A DNA stretch of 64,000 nucleotides from Hyphomicrobiales bacterium (GCA_900473175.1 UCKM01000022.1:62001-126000); one strand, 5' to 3'; counted from the first letter of the stretch, positions 9,570 through 18,350 are shown. The notes: a model not told the origin generated them from the sequence alone. Translations and numbers: made by a program.

Positions 9570-10781
9570 ATGCCAGTGACAAATGTAGAAGTCCCGGGGT
9601 TTGTCAGCCTGACGATAGCGATTATCGTTTTCTTCATCGGTGCCGGCCTCAACAGCCGCGTCGCGCCGCTGCGGCGTTGGAACATTCCTGAGGCGGTGAC
9701 GGGCGGTTTGCTTGCTGCCGTTGTTACGCTTCTTTGCTATCGGTTTCTCGGAATCGCGATCTCTTTCGATCTGGCGGCACGGGACATGTTGCTGCTCTAT
9801 TTTTTTACCGGCATCGGCCTCAATGCCCGCCTGGCAGATTTGATCGCTGGCGGCAAACCACTGATTATTCTGCTCGCACTGACGCTGGTCTATCTCATCA
9901 TTCAAAATCTCATCGCCGCTGGAAGCTCGGCGGTTCTCGGTCTGCCGGAAGGAACCACCGTCCTTTTGGGCTCGGCTTCCTTGATCGGCGGTCATGGCAC
10001 CACGATTGCGTGGGCGCCCATCCTCGCAGAACGGTTCGGGCTCGCCAATGCGTTGGAGATCGGCGTTGCGGCAGCAACGCTTGGCCTCGTCGTCGCCAGT
10101 CTTATCGGCGGCCCAGTGGCGGGCGCGCTTATTTCCCGCTATGGGTTGAGCGGACCAGCAGCGGACGCACCCGCGATCGGACTATCGGATATCGCGGAAA
10201 ATCCGACCAGGGACGACCTCAATCATATCACTCTGCTGCGCACCATCCTTGTCCTCAATGTCGCGGTTCTGCTTGGATATTCTCTCGATGAGATATTGGC
10301 CGATCTCGGCGTGCGCTTGCCGCTCTTCGTCGCGTGCCTCCTGTCGGCTATCGCATTGACCAACATCGTCCCCCGGATATTTCCGAAGCTTTTTTGGCCT
10401 ACGCGTACGCCGGCTCTGGCGCTTGTGTCCGACTTGTCGCTGAACGTTTTCCTCGCCATGTCGCTGATGAGCATGCAGCTGTGGACCCTTGGCGGGCTCG
10501 GCCCGGCGCTTGTCCTTGTGCTCGCGATACAGACAATTGCCGCCATCGCCTATATCCTGTTCGTGGTGTTTCCTGCGATGGGCCGCAATTACGACGCTGC
10601 CGTGATAGCCGCGGGCTTCAGCGGTATAAGTCTTGGCGCGACGCCGACGGCGATCGCCAACATGACCGCCATTACCAAACTCCATGGCGCGGCGCCCATG
10701 GCCTTCGTCATTCTGCCGCTCGTTTCCGCATTCTTCATCGATATCGCCAACGCGTTTGCCATCGGCTTTCTTGTCCGTTGA
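9570..10781 (+). CDS. gltS: Sodium/glutamate symporter
   Basis: A 403-residue inner-membrane protein with two inverted halves of about five helices each, typical of the ESS/GltS family. It has the re-entrant loop sequence ASLIGGHGTTIAWAP in the first half and a matching GISLGATPTAIANM loop in the second. It should import glutamate with sodium. AGGA lies nine bases before the ATG. It is 78 bases downstream of the RND pump on the same strand and convergent with the second arginine antiporter, with only nine bases between the stops. Its position between two ArcD paralogues suggests a local amino-acid transport cluster, perhaps linked to acid or nitrogen stress (inference). Confidence 0.92.
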   Translation: MPVTNVEVPGFVSLTIAIIVFFIGAGLNSRVAPLRRWNIPEAVTGGLLAAVVTLLCYRFLGIAISFDLAARDMLLLYFFTGIGLNARLADLIAGGKPLIILLALTLVYLIIQNLIAAGSSAVLGLPEGTTVLLGSASLIGGHGTTIAWAPILAERFGLANALEIGVAAATLGLVVASLIGGPVAGALISRYGLSGPAADAPAIGLSDIAENPTRDDLNHITLLRTILVLNVAVLLGYSLDEILADLGVRLPLFVACLLSAIALTNIVPRIFPKLFWPTRTPALALVSDLSLNVFLAMSLMSMQLWTLGGLGPALVLVLAIQTIAAIAYILFVVFPAMGRNYDAAVIAAGFSGISLGATPTAIANMTAITKLHGAAPMAFVILPLVSAFFIDIANAFAIGFLVR

Positions 10782-10790
10782 CGGCAACGA

Positions 10791-12221
10791 TCAGATCGAT
10801 ATTGCGCCGGTGACGATCCCATAAATCGTGACGGCAGCGCCAATGGCTGCGATTGCAAACAATACCGTTTCGAAGACGGTGAACAGGGCTTTGCCCTGTT
10901 CCCGGCGCGCCATGATGAACAGGATGGTACCCGGACCATACAGGACAGACGATAACAGGAGATGCTTCGCCCCCGCCGCATAGATCAGTCCCGCGGTGTA
11001 GATCAGGGCAATGCCCGCGCGGATGAAGTCGGTCCTGCGATCGGATGCGTCGCGCTTATACGTTTCGTGCGTCCATGCCAGTTTGAAGCCGTAGGCGGCA
11101 ACGAGGAGGTAGGGGATCAGGATCATCGAACTGGTCAGCTCAAGTGCCAGCCTGAACGCATATTGGGTGAACAGCGTCAGTATGAGGAAGGTCTGCACGA
11201 TGATGTTGGTGAGCCACAGGGCGTTGGAGGGTACGCCATTGCTGTTCTCGTGCGACAGGAATTGCGGCATCGTCTCGTACCTGGAGGCTGAGAACAGAAT
11301 TTCCGCGGCCAGCAACACCCAGGAAAGATAAGCGCCCAGAACGGAGATCAGCAAGCCGAAGCTGACAAATATTGCGCCCCAGGGTCCGACCACGGCCTCA
11401 AGTACGCCAGCCATCGAAGGGTTGCGCAGGGTCGCAAGGTCGGGCCGCAGCAACACGCCATAGGAAAGGATCGTTACCAGGACCAAGAGGCACAAAACGC
11501 CGAGAAAGCCGACTAGCGTTGCCACACCGACATCGTCGCGGTTTCGCGCGTAACGCGAATAGACGCTGGCGCCTTCAATGCCCACGAATACGAACACCGT
11601 GACCAGCATGGTGGCGCGAACCTGACCGGCGACACTGGCCAGGCTAACGTCTTCGCCGCCCCAGAAGTTCGCGGCGAAGACATCGGCATGGAAGCCGAAA
11701 GCCACAAAGACGATGAACAGGAAGATCGGGATAATTTTCGCAAAGGTGACAATCGTGTTGATCGACGCGGCGCCTTTTACGCCATGCAGGATGAGACCGT
11801 GGAAATTCCACAGTATGGCAGACGAGGCCAGAACGGCGACAAAGGTGTTACCATCGCCAAAGATTGGAAAGAACAGGCCGAGCGTCGACTTGATCAGAAT
11901 GAAATAGGACACGTTGCCAAGGCAGGCAGCCGACCAATAGCCAAGCGCCGACAGGAAACCGAGATAGTTGCCGAAGCCAGCCTTGGCATAGGCATAGATG
12001 CCGGCGTCCAGATCAGGTTTGCGCCTCGACAATGTCTGGAACACGAAGGCAAGCATAAGCATGCCGACGCCGGCAATCGCCCAGGCAATCAAGGCGCCAA
12101 ATGGTCCGGTCGCCCGGCCAAACGCCTGCGGCAAAGAGAAGATACCCGCGCCAACCATCGAGCCGACGACCATCGCCATCAGCGTCCAGACAGAAAATCT
12201 TGTTTGAGTTTCCGAAGCCAT
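10791..12221 (-). CDS. Second ArcD-like arginine:ornithine antiporter (APC family)
   Basis: A 476-residue paralogue of the antiporter at 3531-4964: VVGSMVGAGIFSLPQAFGR, KPDLDAGIYAYAKAGFG and SLILIKSTLGLFFP-type stretches align along the whole length. About 12 transmembrane helices. It is monocistronic, with no deiminase or other arginine enzyme attached. A weak ribosome site precedes ATG 12221. It could take basic amino acids or polyamines, or serve under different conditions from the operon copy; the sequence does not decide. Confidence 0.88.
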   Translation of the reverse strand: MASETQTRFSVWTLMAMVVGSMVGAGIFSLPQAFGRATGPFGALIAWAIAGVGMLMLAFVFQTLSRRKPDLDAGIYAYAKAGFGNYLGFLSALGYWSAACLGNVSYFILIKSTLGLFFPIFGDGNTFVAVLASSAILWNFHGLILHGVKGAASINTIVTFAKIIPIFLFIVFVAFGFHADVFAANFWGGEDVSLASVAGQVRATMLVTVFVFVGIEGASVYSRYARNRDDVGVATLVGFLGVLCLLVLVTILSYGVLLRPDLATLRNPSMAGVLEAVVGPWGAIFVSFGLLISVLGAYLSWVLLAAEILFSASRYETMPQFLSHENSNGVPSNALWLTNIIVQTFLILTLFTQYAFRLALELTSSMILIPYLLVAAYGFKLAWTHETYKRDASDRRTDFIRAGIALIYTAGLIYAAGAKHLLLSSVLYGPGTILFIMARREQGKALFTVFETVLFAIAAIGAAVTIYGIVTGAISI

Positions 12222-12471
12222 GTTGCCAGTCAGCCGAAGCTTGCCAAGGGTTGCGTTTTTCCACGACTGAAGGTGCCGTAACCCACTCTATCTCTTCGCG
12301 GACGCTGTTGTGATTGGCATAGAATCCCTAAAGTTTGCTTCAGATACCATTTCGGATAATGCGTCGATCTACTATGTGCGTGGACTTTGTCGAACCCAAA
12401 TAAAGCAACGTATTTGCTGTTCGATCAGATGCGCAAACAAAATGCCTCGTGTTATGGCGGCTAGCGTCTAG

Positions 12472-12588
12472 CTAGTACAGATACCACGCTACCGCGACGG
12501 CAACGGCAACACCCAACAGGATGGCCGCTGTCGACATGCGCACGTTCACACCGAGTCTATGCAGGTGCTTGTCAATGTCATCTGGCAT
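12472..12588 (-). CDS. Very small membrane protein (38 aa), unknown function
   Basis: A 38-codon frame starting MPDDIDKHLHRLG, ending in one hydrophobic helix rich in Ala, Val and Leu followed by WYLY and a TAG stop. A strong GGGGGG ribosome site lies five bases before the ATG, which is the main reason to call it. It shares strand and character with the 64-residue membrane protein 70 bases upstream, so the two may be co-transcribed. No family recognised. Confidence 0.55.
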   Translation of the reverse strand: MPDDIDKHLHRLGVNVRMSTAAILLGVAVAVAVAWYLY

Positions 12589-12659
12589 GAAGACCCCCCA
12601 ACTTGCTGACATCTGAGACATGGATGGCCGCCTCGGCTCAACCGTGATGCGTTGGCGGC

Positions 12660-12854
12660 TCAGCCTTGATTGCGCCGAACGATCTTGAGGACCAGTAGGA
12701 CTAGTCCCACAACGACGAAAGCAATACCGACTGCTACAAGCCCGGGATAACCATATCTGTACCCCGACGCCGCTATGAGAAAACCGAGAATGAGCGCTAC
12801 GAGTCCGCCGAGCTTCTTGATCAAAAGTTGAGGCTTATCATCGTATTCGGCCAT
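12660..12854 (-). CDS. Small two-helix membrane protein
   Basis: A 64-residue protein with a short charged N-terminus (MAEYDDKPQ), two hydrophobic helices (about residues 15-32 and 37-58) separated by YRYGYPG, and a basic C-terminal tail (KIVRRNQG). GGAGG lies before the ATG. It resembles the many unassigned small inner-membrane proteins of Rhizobiales. An 11-bp perfect inverted repeat lies about 90 bases upstream. Confidence 0.6.
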   Translation of the reverse strand: MAEYDDKPQLLIKKLGGLVALILGFLIAASGYRYGYPGLVAVGIAFVVVGLVLLVLKIVRRNQG

Positions 12855-12941
12855 TTCGAACCTCCGCCTTCATCGATCTGCAACGAATCCAACCACTTGC
12901 TGGGCCCCGGCTTCCTGTGCAAAGCCGCCGAGCAATATTAT

Positions 12942-12970
12942 CTTATGATGGCGCTGTTGGCCATCATAAG
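12942..12970. repeat. Perfect 11-bp inverted repeat (hairpin or operator)
   Basis: CTTATGATGGC (12942-12952) and GCCATCATAAG (12960-12970) are exact reverse complements separated by seven bases. There is no T-run on either side, so it is not a standard terminator. It lies about 90 bases upstream of the small membrane protein at 12660-12854 (minus strand) and may be an operator. Confidence 0.6.
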
Positions 12971-13062
12971 ACCCTTCTGTGCACCTGCGCGCAAAGGCAA
13001 ACCCATGGCTAGGCCCGCATGCTCTCCACACCAACCGGTCCGGCTCGTTCCATCAGGTTGAG

Positions 13063-13356
13063 CTACCTGCAGGGCGCAATGTAGATAGTGCCATCGCTAC
13101 GTCGATAGCGGCAATGGTTCCGGTCGGCAGCCGGCGTCGATGCTGTTCCGACAACCGCGCCAAGAAGTGCACCACCGGCGGCGCCTCCGACCGTGCTTCT
13201 CGTATTTCTACCAATAGCCTGACCAGCCACTGCGCCGACCCCAGCACCCACGACAGCGCCCGTTCCGGCGCGCCGGTCCTGTTCGTTTGTTGCGCAAGCA
13301 GAAAGCAATGTACCTGCAGCAACAACCACAACTGCGACATGAAATGCCCTCATCAC
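13063..13356 (-). CDS. Glycine-zipper lipoprotein
   Basis: A 97-residue exported protein. Its signal peptide ends in the lipobox LLSAC, followed by a Gly/Ala-rich region (about residues 32-70) with repeated GAVVGAGVGAVAGQAIG-type glycine zippers. The C-terminus (YRRSDGTIYIAPCR) contains two Cys. Such proteins are usually outer-membrane or periplasmic lipoproteins of unknown exact role (17 kDa antigen/YMGG-like). GGAGATCGTG lies before the ATG. It is monocistronic and divergent from the DUF899 gene. Confidence 0.75.
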   Translation of the reverse strand: MMRAFHVAVVVVAAGTLLSACATNEQDRRAGTGAVVGAGVGAVAGQAIGRNTRSTVGGAAGGALLGAVVGTASTPAADRNHCRYRRSDGTIYIAPCR

Positions 13357-13726
13357 GATCTCCTCGATGGCCAGACCACAATGTTTTTCACGTAACCATC
13401 CTATCGGCTACCAGCCAACGCCTTCTCGGCCAGGCGGATCAATGTTTCAATAAGGAACCCAGTCGTCAATCACGATCGGCCATCAAGCATCGCTCGTCTG
13501 AAAGAAAGGGACGCTCTGCTTAGAATCAGGATTCCTGGCCAATAAGAGTAATTTCATAGGGGCCAAAACCGGCAACGCTTCGCCCCGATGTTCTCAAGTC
13601 CCGTTTGCCATTTGAACAATATGTTGATATCAACGTTACTTGGAGACGTACTGAGTGGCGCGCTTGGCGAATGCCTTGGCCGCCGGATTTGAGCGCGATC
13701 AGCGACAACAATCAGAGGACGCAGCC
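13357..13726. other. Intergenic region with a 12-bp palindrome
   Basis: About 370 bases between divergent genes. The only structure seen is the perfect palindrome GTTGATATCAAC at 13623-13634, 93 bases before the DUF899 start. It is a possible operator for that gene. No RNA gene or reading frame is supported. Confidence 0.4.
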
Positions 13727-14443
13727 ATGAACACCACGCATTTTCTTAAACCTGCGGCAGAGCTCGCAGGGCAAAACGGCGTTCGCTTTCCCAATGAGAG
13801 TCTCGAATACCGGCAGGCGCGCGATGCGCTGCTGACCGAAGAGATCGAATTGCGACGCCAGATCGAGCGCGTCGCCGAATTGCGGCGCGCTTTGCCACCG
13901 GGCGGCGAAGTCACCAAGAATTATCGCTTCGACAGCGAGGACGGCCCGGTCGGGTTCGCCGACCTGTTCGATGGCAAACAGACGCTGGCAATCTATAGCT
14001 ACATGTTCGGTCCGGAACGTGAACGGCCATGCCCTATGTGCACCTCACTTTTGAGCGCGTGGGATGGTGAAGCGCAGGACGTGGCACAGCGAATCGGCTT
14101 TGCGGTGGTCGCCCGCTCGCCCATCGAGCGGCTTGTCGCCTTCAAGAAGGAGCGCGGCTGGCGCAATCTCAAGCTCTATTCCGACACGGACGGCGAATTC
14201 AGCCGCGACTATCACGCGCTCGGCCCGAAGGGCAGTGATGACGCAGCGTTCAACGTCTTCACGCGCCGTGACGGCACGATCCGGCATTTCTGGAGCGGCG
14301 AGATGGGCACGTCAACCGCCGATCCCGGGCAGGATCCACGTGGCGCGCCGGACCTCATGCCGCTCTGGACGATCCTCGATTGCACCCCGGAAGGCCGTGG
14401 CGCCGATTGGTATCCGAAGCTTGAGTATCCTTCGATACGTTAA
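13727..14443 (+). CDS. DUF899 thioredoxin-like family protein
   Basis: A 238-residue cytoplasmic protein of the DUF899 family. After an N-terminal helical part (EEIELRRQIERVAELRRALPPGG) comes a thioredoxin-like fold with YSYMFGPERERPCPMCTS and the family's C-terminal block DLMPLWTILDCTPEGRG. The CPMC motif occupies the thioredoxin active-site region, so a redox role is plausible but unproven. ATG 13727 with AGAGGA upstream is preferred over an upstream extension from 13655. No operon partner. Confidence 0.85.
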   Translation: MNTTHFLKPAAELAGQNGVRFPNESLEYRQARDALLTEEIELRRQIERVAELRRALPPGGEVTKNYRFDSEDGPVGFADLFDGKQTLAIYSYMFGPERERPCPMCTSLLSAWDGEAQDVAQRIGFAVVARSPIERLVAFKKERGWRNLKLYSDTDGEFSRDYHALGPKGSDDAAFNVFTRRDGTIRHFWSGEMGTSTADPGQDPRGAPDLMPLWTILDCTPEGRGADWYPKLEYPSIR

Positions 14444-14495
14444 GCCCTTGCCACAATGAAACCACGTTGTCGCCAATTCTCTCCGGTAACTCGAA

Positions 14496-14520
14496 GGAAC
14501 CACGCCGCTGCTCACACGTT
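14496..14520 (+). promoter_or_regulatory. EcfG-type stress promoter
   Basis: GGAAC (14496-14500), 16 bases, then CGTT (14517-14520): an exact match to the alphaproteobacterial EcfG promoter. It lies 50 bases before the PepSY-like gene. Confidence 0.65.
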
Positions 14521-14569
14521 GAGTAATCAGAGTGGGCGGGAAAAACGAATCGGAACAGGGAATACGACT

Positions 14570-14890
14570 ATGAGAAAATTGCTTATCATTGGCGCGACTG
14601 CCTTGGTCGCACTGACATCATCGCCGGCGGCATTTGCCCAATCCATCGTGATCGGACCGGATGGTGTACGTGTGGGAGAGCCCTATCGTGAACGCGCTCC
14701 TGTCTATCGGCAGACAACCGAGATCAGTGAACGCGAAGCTGTTCGCATTGCCCGCAGCGAAGGCGTTCGCAGCGTTGACGACGTCCGTCGCACGCGCTCA
14801 CGCTTTGTTGTCGAAGGCATGGATCGCCGTGGTAACGACATCCGTGTCGATATCGATCGGCGTACCGGCGATGTGGTTGACGTCAACTAA
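14570..14890 (+). CDS. Exported PepSY-like domain protein
   Basis: A 106-residue protein with a classical signal peptide (cleavage near AFAQ, residues 21-24) and a PepSY-like segment: SEREAVRIARSEG, a charged middle, then DIRVDIDRRTGDVVDV at the C-terminus. It should be periplasmic. PepSY domains are linked to inhibition or modulation of peptidases, but the role here is not known. ATG 14570 is chosen because the signal peptide starts there. An EcfG-type promoter (14496-14520) places it in the general stress regulon (inference), and a strong terminator follows. Confidence 0.78.
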   Translation: MRKLLIIGATALVALTSSPAAFAQSIVIGPDGVRVGEPYRERAPVYRQTTEISEREAVRIARSEGVRSVDDVRRTRSRFVVEGMDRRGNDIRVDIDRRTGDVVDVN

Positions 14891-14910
14891 TCAATTGGCA
14901 GCTGTTGAAA

Positions 14911-14940
14911 AAGCCCGTCACGAAAGTGGCGGGCTCTTTC
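14911..14940 (+). terminator. Rho-independent terminator of the PepSY-like gene
   Basis: A nine-pair stem GCCCGTCAC / GTGGCGGGC (one G-T pair) with a GAAA loop, followed by TCTTTC, 22 bases after the stop codon. Confidence 0.75.
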
Positions 14941-14962
14941 ACGTCGGTAAGGCGGAGTTTTA

Positions 14963-15250
14963 CTAGTACGCGGTTTCGCCGCTCGCGTCGTGCAGGCAAT
15001 GGAGTCGGTAGAGTTCCAGTTCGACGGCAGTGAAGAATGCGCCCACCTGCTCGTCCTGCTCATCCTCCGGCACACCGATCCTGTCGAGATGCCTGAACAA
15101 TGTTTCGGCCACCTGATTGCGATAGGCGGCTGCCTGCCTGTCAGTGGCCTTGTCCATGATCCTTGCCGCGACTTCGCGGACCTTCGCCACTCTTTTTGTA
15201 AGCGGAAATGCTATGACCTGGCATGGCAACGGAGATTCGACTTCAAACAT
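14963..15250 (-). CDS. Small DUF6074-like protein
   Basis: A 95-residue protein starting MFEVESPLPCQVIAFPLTKR, the N-terminal signature of small Rhizobiales proteins grouped as DUF6074. The rest is helical and polar, with several Arg, Asp and Glu clusters. GGAAG lies seven bases before ATG 15250; an in-frame GTG at 15256 is less likely. Function unknown, probably cytoplasmic. Confidence 0.6.
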   Translation of the reverse strand: MFEVESPLPCQVIAFPLTKRVAKVREVAARIMDKATDRQAAAYRNQVAETLFRHLDRIGVPEDEQDEQVGAFFTAVELELYRLHCLHDASGETAY

Positions 15251-15508
15251 GCTCACTCTTCCCAGTCCGGCAAGGCTTGATCGGTAGTTGATTCGCCTGA
15301 CGATACGGGAAATTGTCCTAACAATTTGTTTCCACTGGGGTTTGGCCTGCTGCTGGATTGAGGTTCGAGCCGGTTACGTAACGTCGAGATGTAATAAACC
15401 GGCGAACAGCCTGTGCGTAACGGGTCCATAATGTTGCCGGTTATGGTACGCATGCCTATCAAGTCAGGATGGAAGTGATTCGGTTTCGTTACGGCACAGA
15501 TATCAGAC

Positions 15509-15934
15509 ATGGCACTTAGCAATGCGGAGAGGCAGAGACGGCATCGCGAGCGGCAGAGGCAGAAGCTCGCCGCAGTCGCACCCGATCTTGGCACCCAATA
15601 TGAGAATGTCGGGGCCGATCTGCGCCAAAAGCTTTACGAACTCATCGATGCGGAGAACGCGCATCGCGCCCTTTGTGTCGTGGGAAGCCCTGAGCAGACC
15701 GACTTCAGCAGGGTCATCCTCGATATTGCACTGAACGAAAATCGTTCGGGCATTGCTGATGCCGCCCGTATCGTCCTGTTGCAGGGGCTGTGCATGGGAG
15801 AGAGTTCCGAGAAGGAAATCATCGAGGCTTTGCGGCAAAAGGCGATTGACGCGGCAACAGAGGCTGACGAGCGGGAAGCAAGGGAACGACACGCACCCGC
15901 CACCCACTATATGCGGGTCCCGAACTTCGGTTGA
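15509..15934 (+). CDS. Hypothetical protein with basic N-terminus
   Basis: A 141-residue soluble protein. The first 20 residues (MALSNAERQRRHRERQRQK) are strongly basic and helical, a start seen in many unassigned proteobacterial proteins. The middle is helical and acidic, and the end (YMRVPNFG) is short and polar. No domain recognised. It sits 86 bases before the short-chain dehydrogenase on the same strand, so co-transcription is possible but not shown. Confidence 0.55.
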   Translation: MALSNAERQRRHRERQRQKLAAVAPDLGTQYENVGADLRQKLYELIDAENAHRALCVVGSPEQTDFSRVILDIALNENRSGIADAARIVLLQGLCMGESSEKEIIEALRQKAIDAATEADEREARERHAPATHYMRVPNFG

Positions 15935-16020
15935 AGGACGCAGGTTTTATTCCTGTCCCCTGTTCTGCTAGCTTGACCGCATTAACACCCGTCCCGGGGC
16001 AAGAATGCGAGGAGGCTTCC

Positions 16021-16866
16021 ATGACGCATCCGGCTTTTTCTCCATCGAATGTCGCTGTCGTTACCGGAGGCGCATCGGGCATAGGGCTCGCCGCCGCAAG
16101 GCGCTTAGCGGGCCTTGGCATGAGGGTCGCGATTGCCGATCTTGGCGGCGACCGTCTTGGTGCGGCAGAAACCCTTCTTAAAGAACATGCCAGTCCCGAA
16201 AACATTCTGGCGGTTGCCACCGATGTATCGAGCACGCCAGACCTCCAGCGCCTGCAGGAAATAGTGGAGGCAAGGTTCGGAGGCGTCGATGTTCTGATGA
16301 ACAATGCCGGCATTCAGCCGGGAAGCAGCATTTTCAACCCTGACAACTGGGACAGGATCATCGCCGTCAATCTTTTCGGCATCATCCGCGGCAGCCAGGT
16401 CTTCGGTCTCCCCATGATCGAGCGACAAAAACCGGGCCTCATCATCAATACGGGCTCGAAACAGGGCATCACCACACCACCGGGCGATCCTGCCTACAAC
16501 GTATCGAAATCCGGCGTGAAAACATTTACCGAAGCCCTGCAACACACGTTACGTAACATCAAGGATTGTCAGGTGACGGCGCATCTTTTCATTCCGGGCT
16601 TCGTCTACACACCTCTTACCGCCGGAGACCGCACGGAAAAACCGGCCGGCGCATGGACACCCGAGCAGACGGTCGATTTCATGCTGGAACGGGTCTCGGC
16701 GGGCGATTTCTACATTCTTTGTCCCGATAACGACGTCGACCGTCAGCTGGACGAGCGGCGCATTCTCTGGTCGGCCAATGACATCATCCGCAACCGCCCG
16801 CCCCTGTCGCGCTGGCATCCGGATTATGCGCAGGAATTTACCGATTTCCTCAATCCGCGTGACTGA
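16021..16866 (+). CDS. Short-chain dehydrogenase/reductase (SDR)
   Basis: A 281-residue NAD(P)-dependent oxidoreductase of the classical SDR family. It has the Rossmann motif TGGASGIG (15-22), NNAG (94-97), Ser146 and the catalytic pair Tyr159/Lys163 (YNVSK). The C-terminal 40 residues are longer than usual. The substrate cannot be told. GAGGAGG precedes ATG 16021; an upstream in-frame extension to 15931 lacks a site. Confidence 0.9.
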   Translation: MTHPAFSPSNVAVVTGGASGIGLAAARRLAGLGMRVAIADLGGDRLGAAETLLKEHASPENILAVATDVSSTPDLQRLQEIVEARFGGVDVLMNNAGIQPGSSIFNPDNWDRIIAVNLFGIIRGSQVFGLPMIERQKPGLIINTGSKQGITTPPGDPAYNVSKSGVKTFTEALQHTLRNIKDCQVTAHLFIPGFVYTPLTAGDRTEKPAGAWTPEQTVDFMLERVSAGDFYILCPDNDVDRQLDERRILWSANDIIRNRPPLSRWHPDYAQEFTDFLNPRD

Positions 16867-16965
16867 ATTTACCCTGGTCTTGCGACAACTTGCGAAAGCT
16901 GAATTTCGAGTCGGTGGGTTAACTTCAGGCAGGATCCGTTCAAAGCCTGATTCTAGACGCAAATA

Positions 16966-16997
16966 CGGACCATCGGCTTGAACTGGCCGATGGTCCG
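16966..16997. repeat. Perfect 12-bp inverted repeat upstream of the aminopeptidase gene
   Basis: CGGACCATCGGC (16966-16977) and GCCGATGGTCCG (16986-16997) are exact reverse complements with an eight-base spacer, 43 bases before the aminopeptidase start. No T-run follows, which argues against a terminator for the dehydrogenase gene. Confidence 0.6.
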
Positions 16998-17040
16998 GCA
17001 CTATGCTGGAGCATCGTTCCCCGACCAGCATGGATGCACA

Positions 17041-18291
17041 ATGACCTCAGCTCCGAAAATCCCATCCGTCGATCCCGTCAAGCTCGACCGCCTTGCCGAA
17101 GTTGCGGTCAAGATCGGCCTGCAACTACAGGCAGGGCAGGATCTCCTGATCACCGCGCCGCTTGCGGCGCTGCCACTGGTTCACCGCATCACCGAACACG
17201 CCTACAAGGCCGGTGCGGGCCTGGTGACAACGCTGTACAATGACGAAGAAACGACGCTGATGCGTTACCGCCATGCGCCGGACGGCAGTTTCGATCGTGC
17301 CTCCGGCTGGCTCTATGAGGGCATGGCGAAGGCGTTCTCCGCCAATACAGCGCGTCTTGCCATTGCCGGCGACAATCCGATGCTGCTTTCCGCCGAGGAT
17401 CCCGAAAAGGTCGCGCGCGCCAACAAGGCGCAGTCGCGCGCCTACCAACCGGCATTGGAGAAAATCGCCGGTTTCGACATCAACTGGAACATCATCTCGT
17501 ATCCCAACCCGTCATGGGCCAGGCAGGTCTTCCCGGATCACGACCCCGAAGTCGCCGTTACAATGCTCGCCGATGCGATCTTCGCCGCCTCACGTGTCGA
17601 TGTGGACGATCCGGTCAGCGCCTGGCGCGACCACAACGCGGCTTTGCGCAAGCGCACGCAATGGCTCAATGCACGGGCGTTTTCGGCGCTGCGCTTCAAG
17701 GGGCCGGACACGGATCTGACGGTCGGCCTTGCCGATGAGCATGAGTGGCATGGCGGCGCGTCCGTCGCCAAGAATGGCATCATTTGCAACCCCAATATCC
17801 CGACCGAAGAAGTCTTCACGACGCCGCATGCGCTGCGCGTTGATGGCCACGTGTCCAGCACCAAGCCGCTATCGCATCAGGGCACCTTGATCGAAAACAT
17901 CAAGGTTCGCTTCGAAGAAGGCAAGATTGTCGAGGCCAAGGCGACGCGCGGCGAGGAAGTGTTCAACAAGGTGCTTGCCACTGATGAAGGCGCACGGCGT
18001 CTCGGCGAGGTGGCACTCGTCCCGAATTCCTCGCCGATCTCGGCCTCCGGTCTGTTGTTTTTCAACACGCTTTTCGATGAAAACGCTGCCAGCCATATCG
18101 CGCTTGGCCAGTGCTATTCGAAGTGCTTCATCAACGGCGGTGAATTGTCGCCGGATGAAGTTGCGGCACGCGGTGGCAACAAGAGCCTCATTCACATCGA
18201 CTGGATGATCGGTTCCGGCGAAATCGACGTGGACGGTATCAACAAGGACGGCACGTCCGCGCCGGTGATGCGCAAGGGCGAATGGGTCTGA
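17041..18291 (+). CDS. M29 family aminopeptidase (thermophilic-type metallopeptidase)
   Basis: A 416-residue cytoplasmic metallo-aminopeptidase resembling AmpS/aminopeptidase T. Family blocks that carry the metal ligands are present: NIPTEEVFTTP, SHIALGQCYSKC and IHIDWMIGSGEIDVDG near the C-terminus. It should release N-terminal amino acids from peptides. ATG 17041 is preferred to an upstream in-frame ATG at 16978, which falls in the loop of the inverted repeat. A palindromic repeat element follows the gene. Confidence 0.92.
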   Translation: MTSAPKIPSVDPVKLDRLAEVAVKIGLQLQAGQDLLITAPLAALPLVHRITEHAYKAGAGLVTTLYNDEETTLMRYRHAPDGSFDRASGWLYEGMAKAFSANTARLAIAGDNPMLLSAEDPEKVARANKAQSRAYQPALEKIAGFDINWNIISYPNPSWARQVFPDHDPEVAVTMLADAIFAASRVDVDDPVSAWRDHNAALRKRTQWLNARAFSALRFKGPDTDLTVGLADEHEWHGGASVAKNGIICNPNIPTEEVFTTPHALRVDGHVSSTKPLSHQGTLIENIKVRFEEGKIVEAKATRGEEVFNKVLATDEGARRLGEVALVPNSSPISASGLLFFNTLFDENAASHIALGQCYSKCFINGGELSPDEVAARGGNKSLIHIDWMIGSGEIDVDGINKDGTSAPVMRKGEWV

Positions 18292-18350
18292 GCGCTTACG
18301 AAAAACGCAATCCGATTACCGCGATTCGATAGTGAGCGAGCGCTGTCTTC

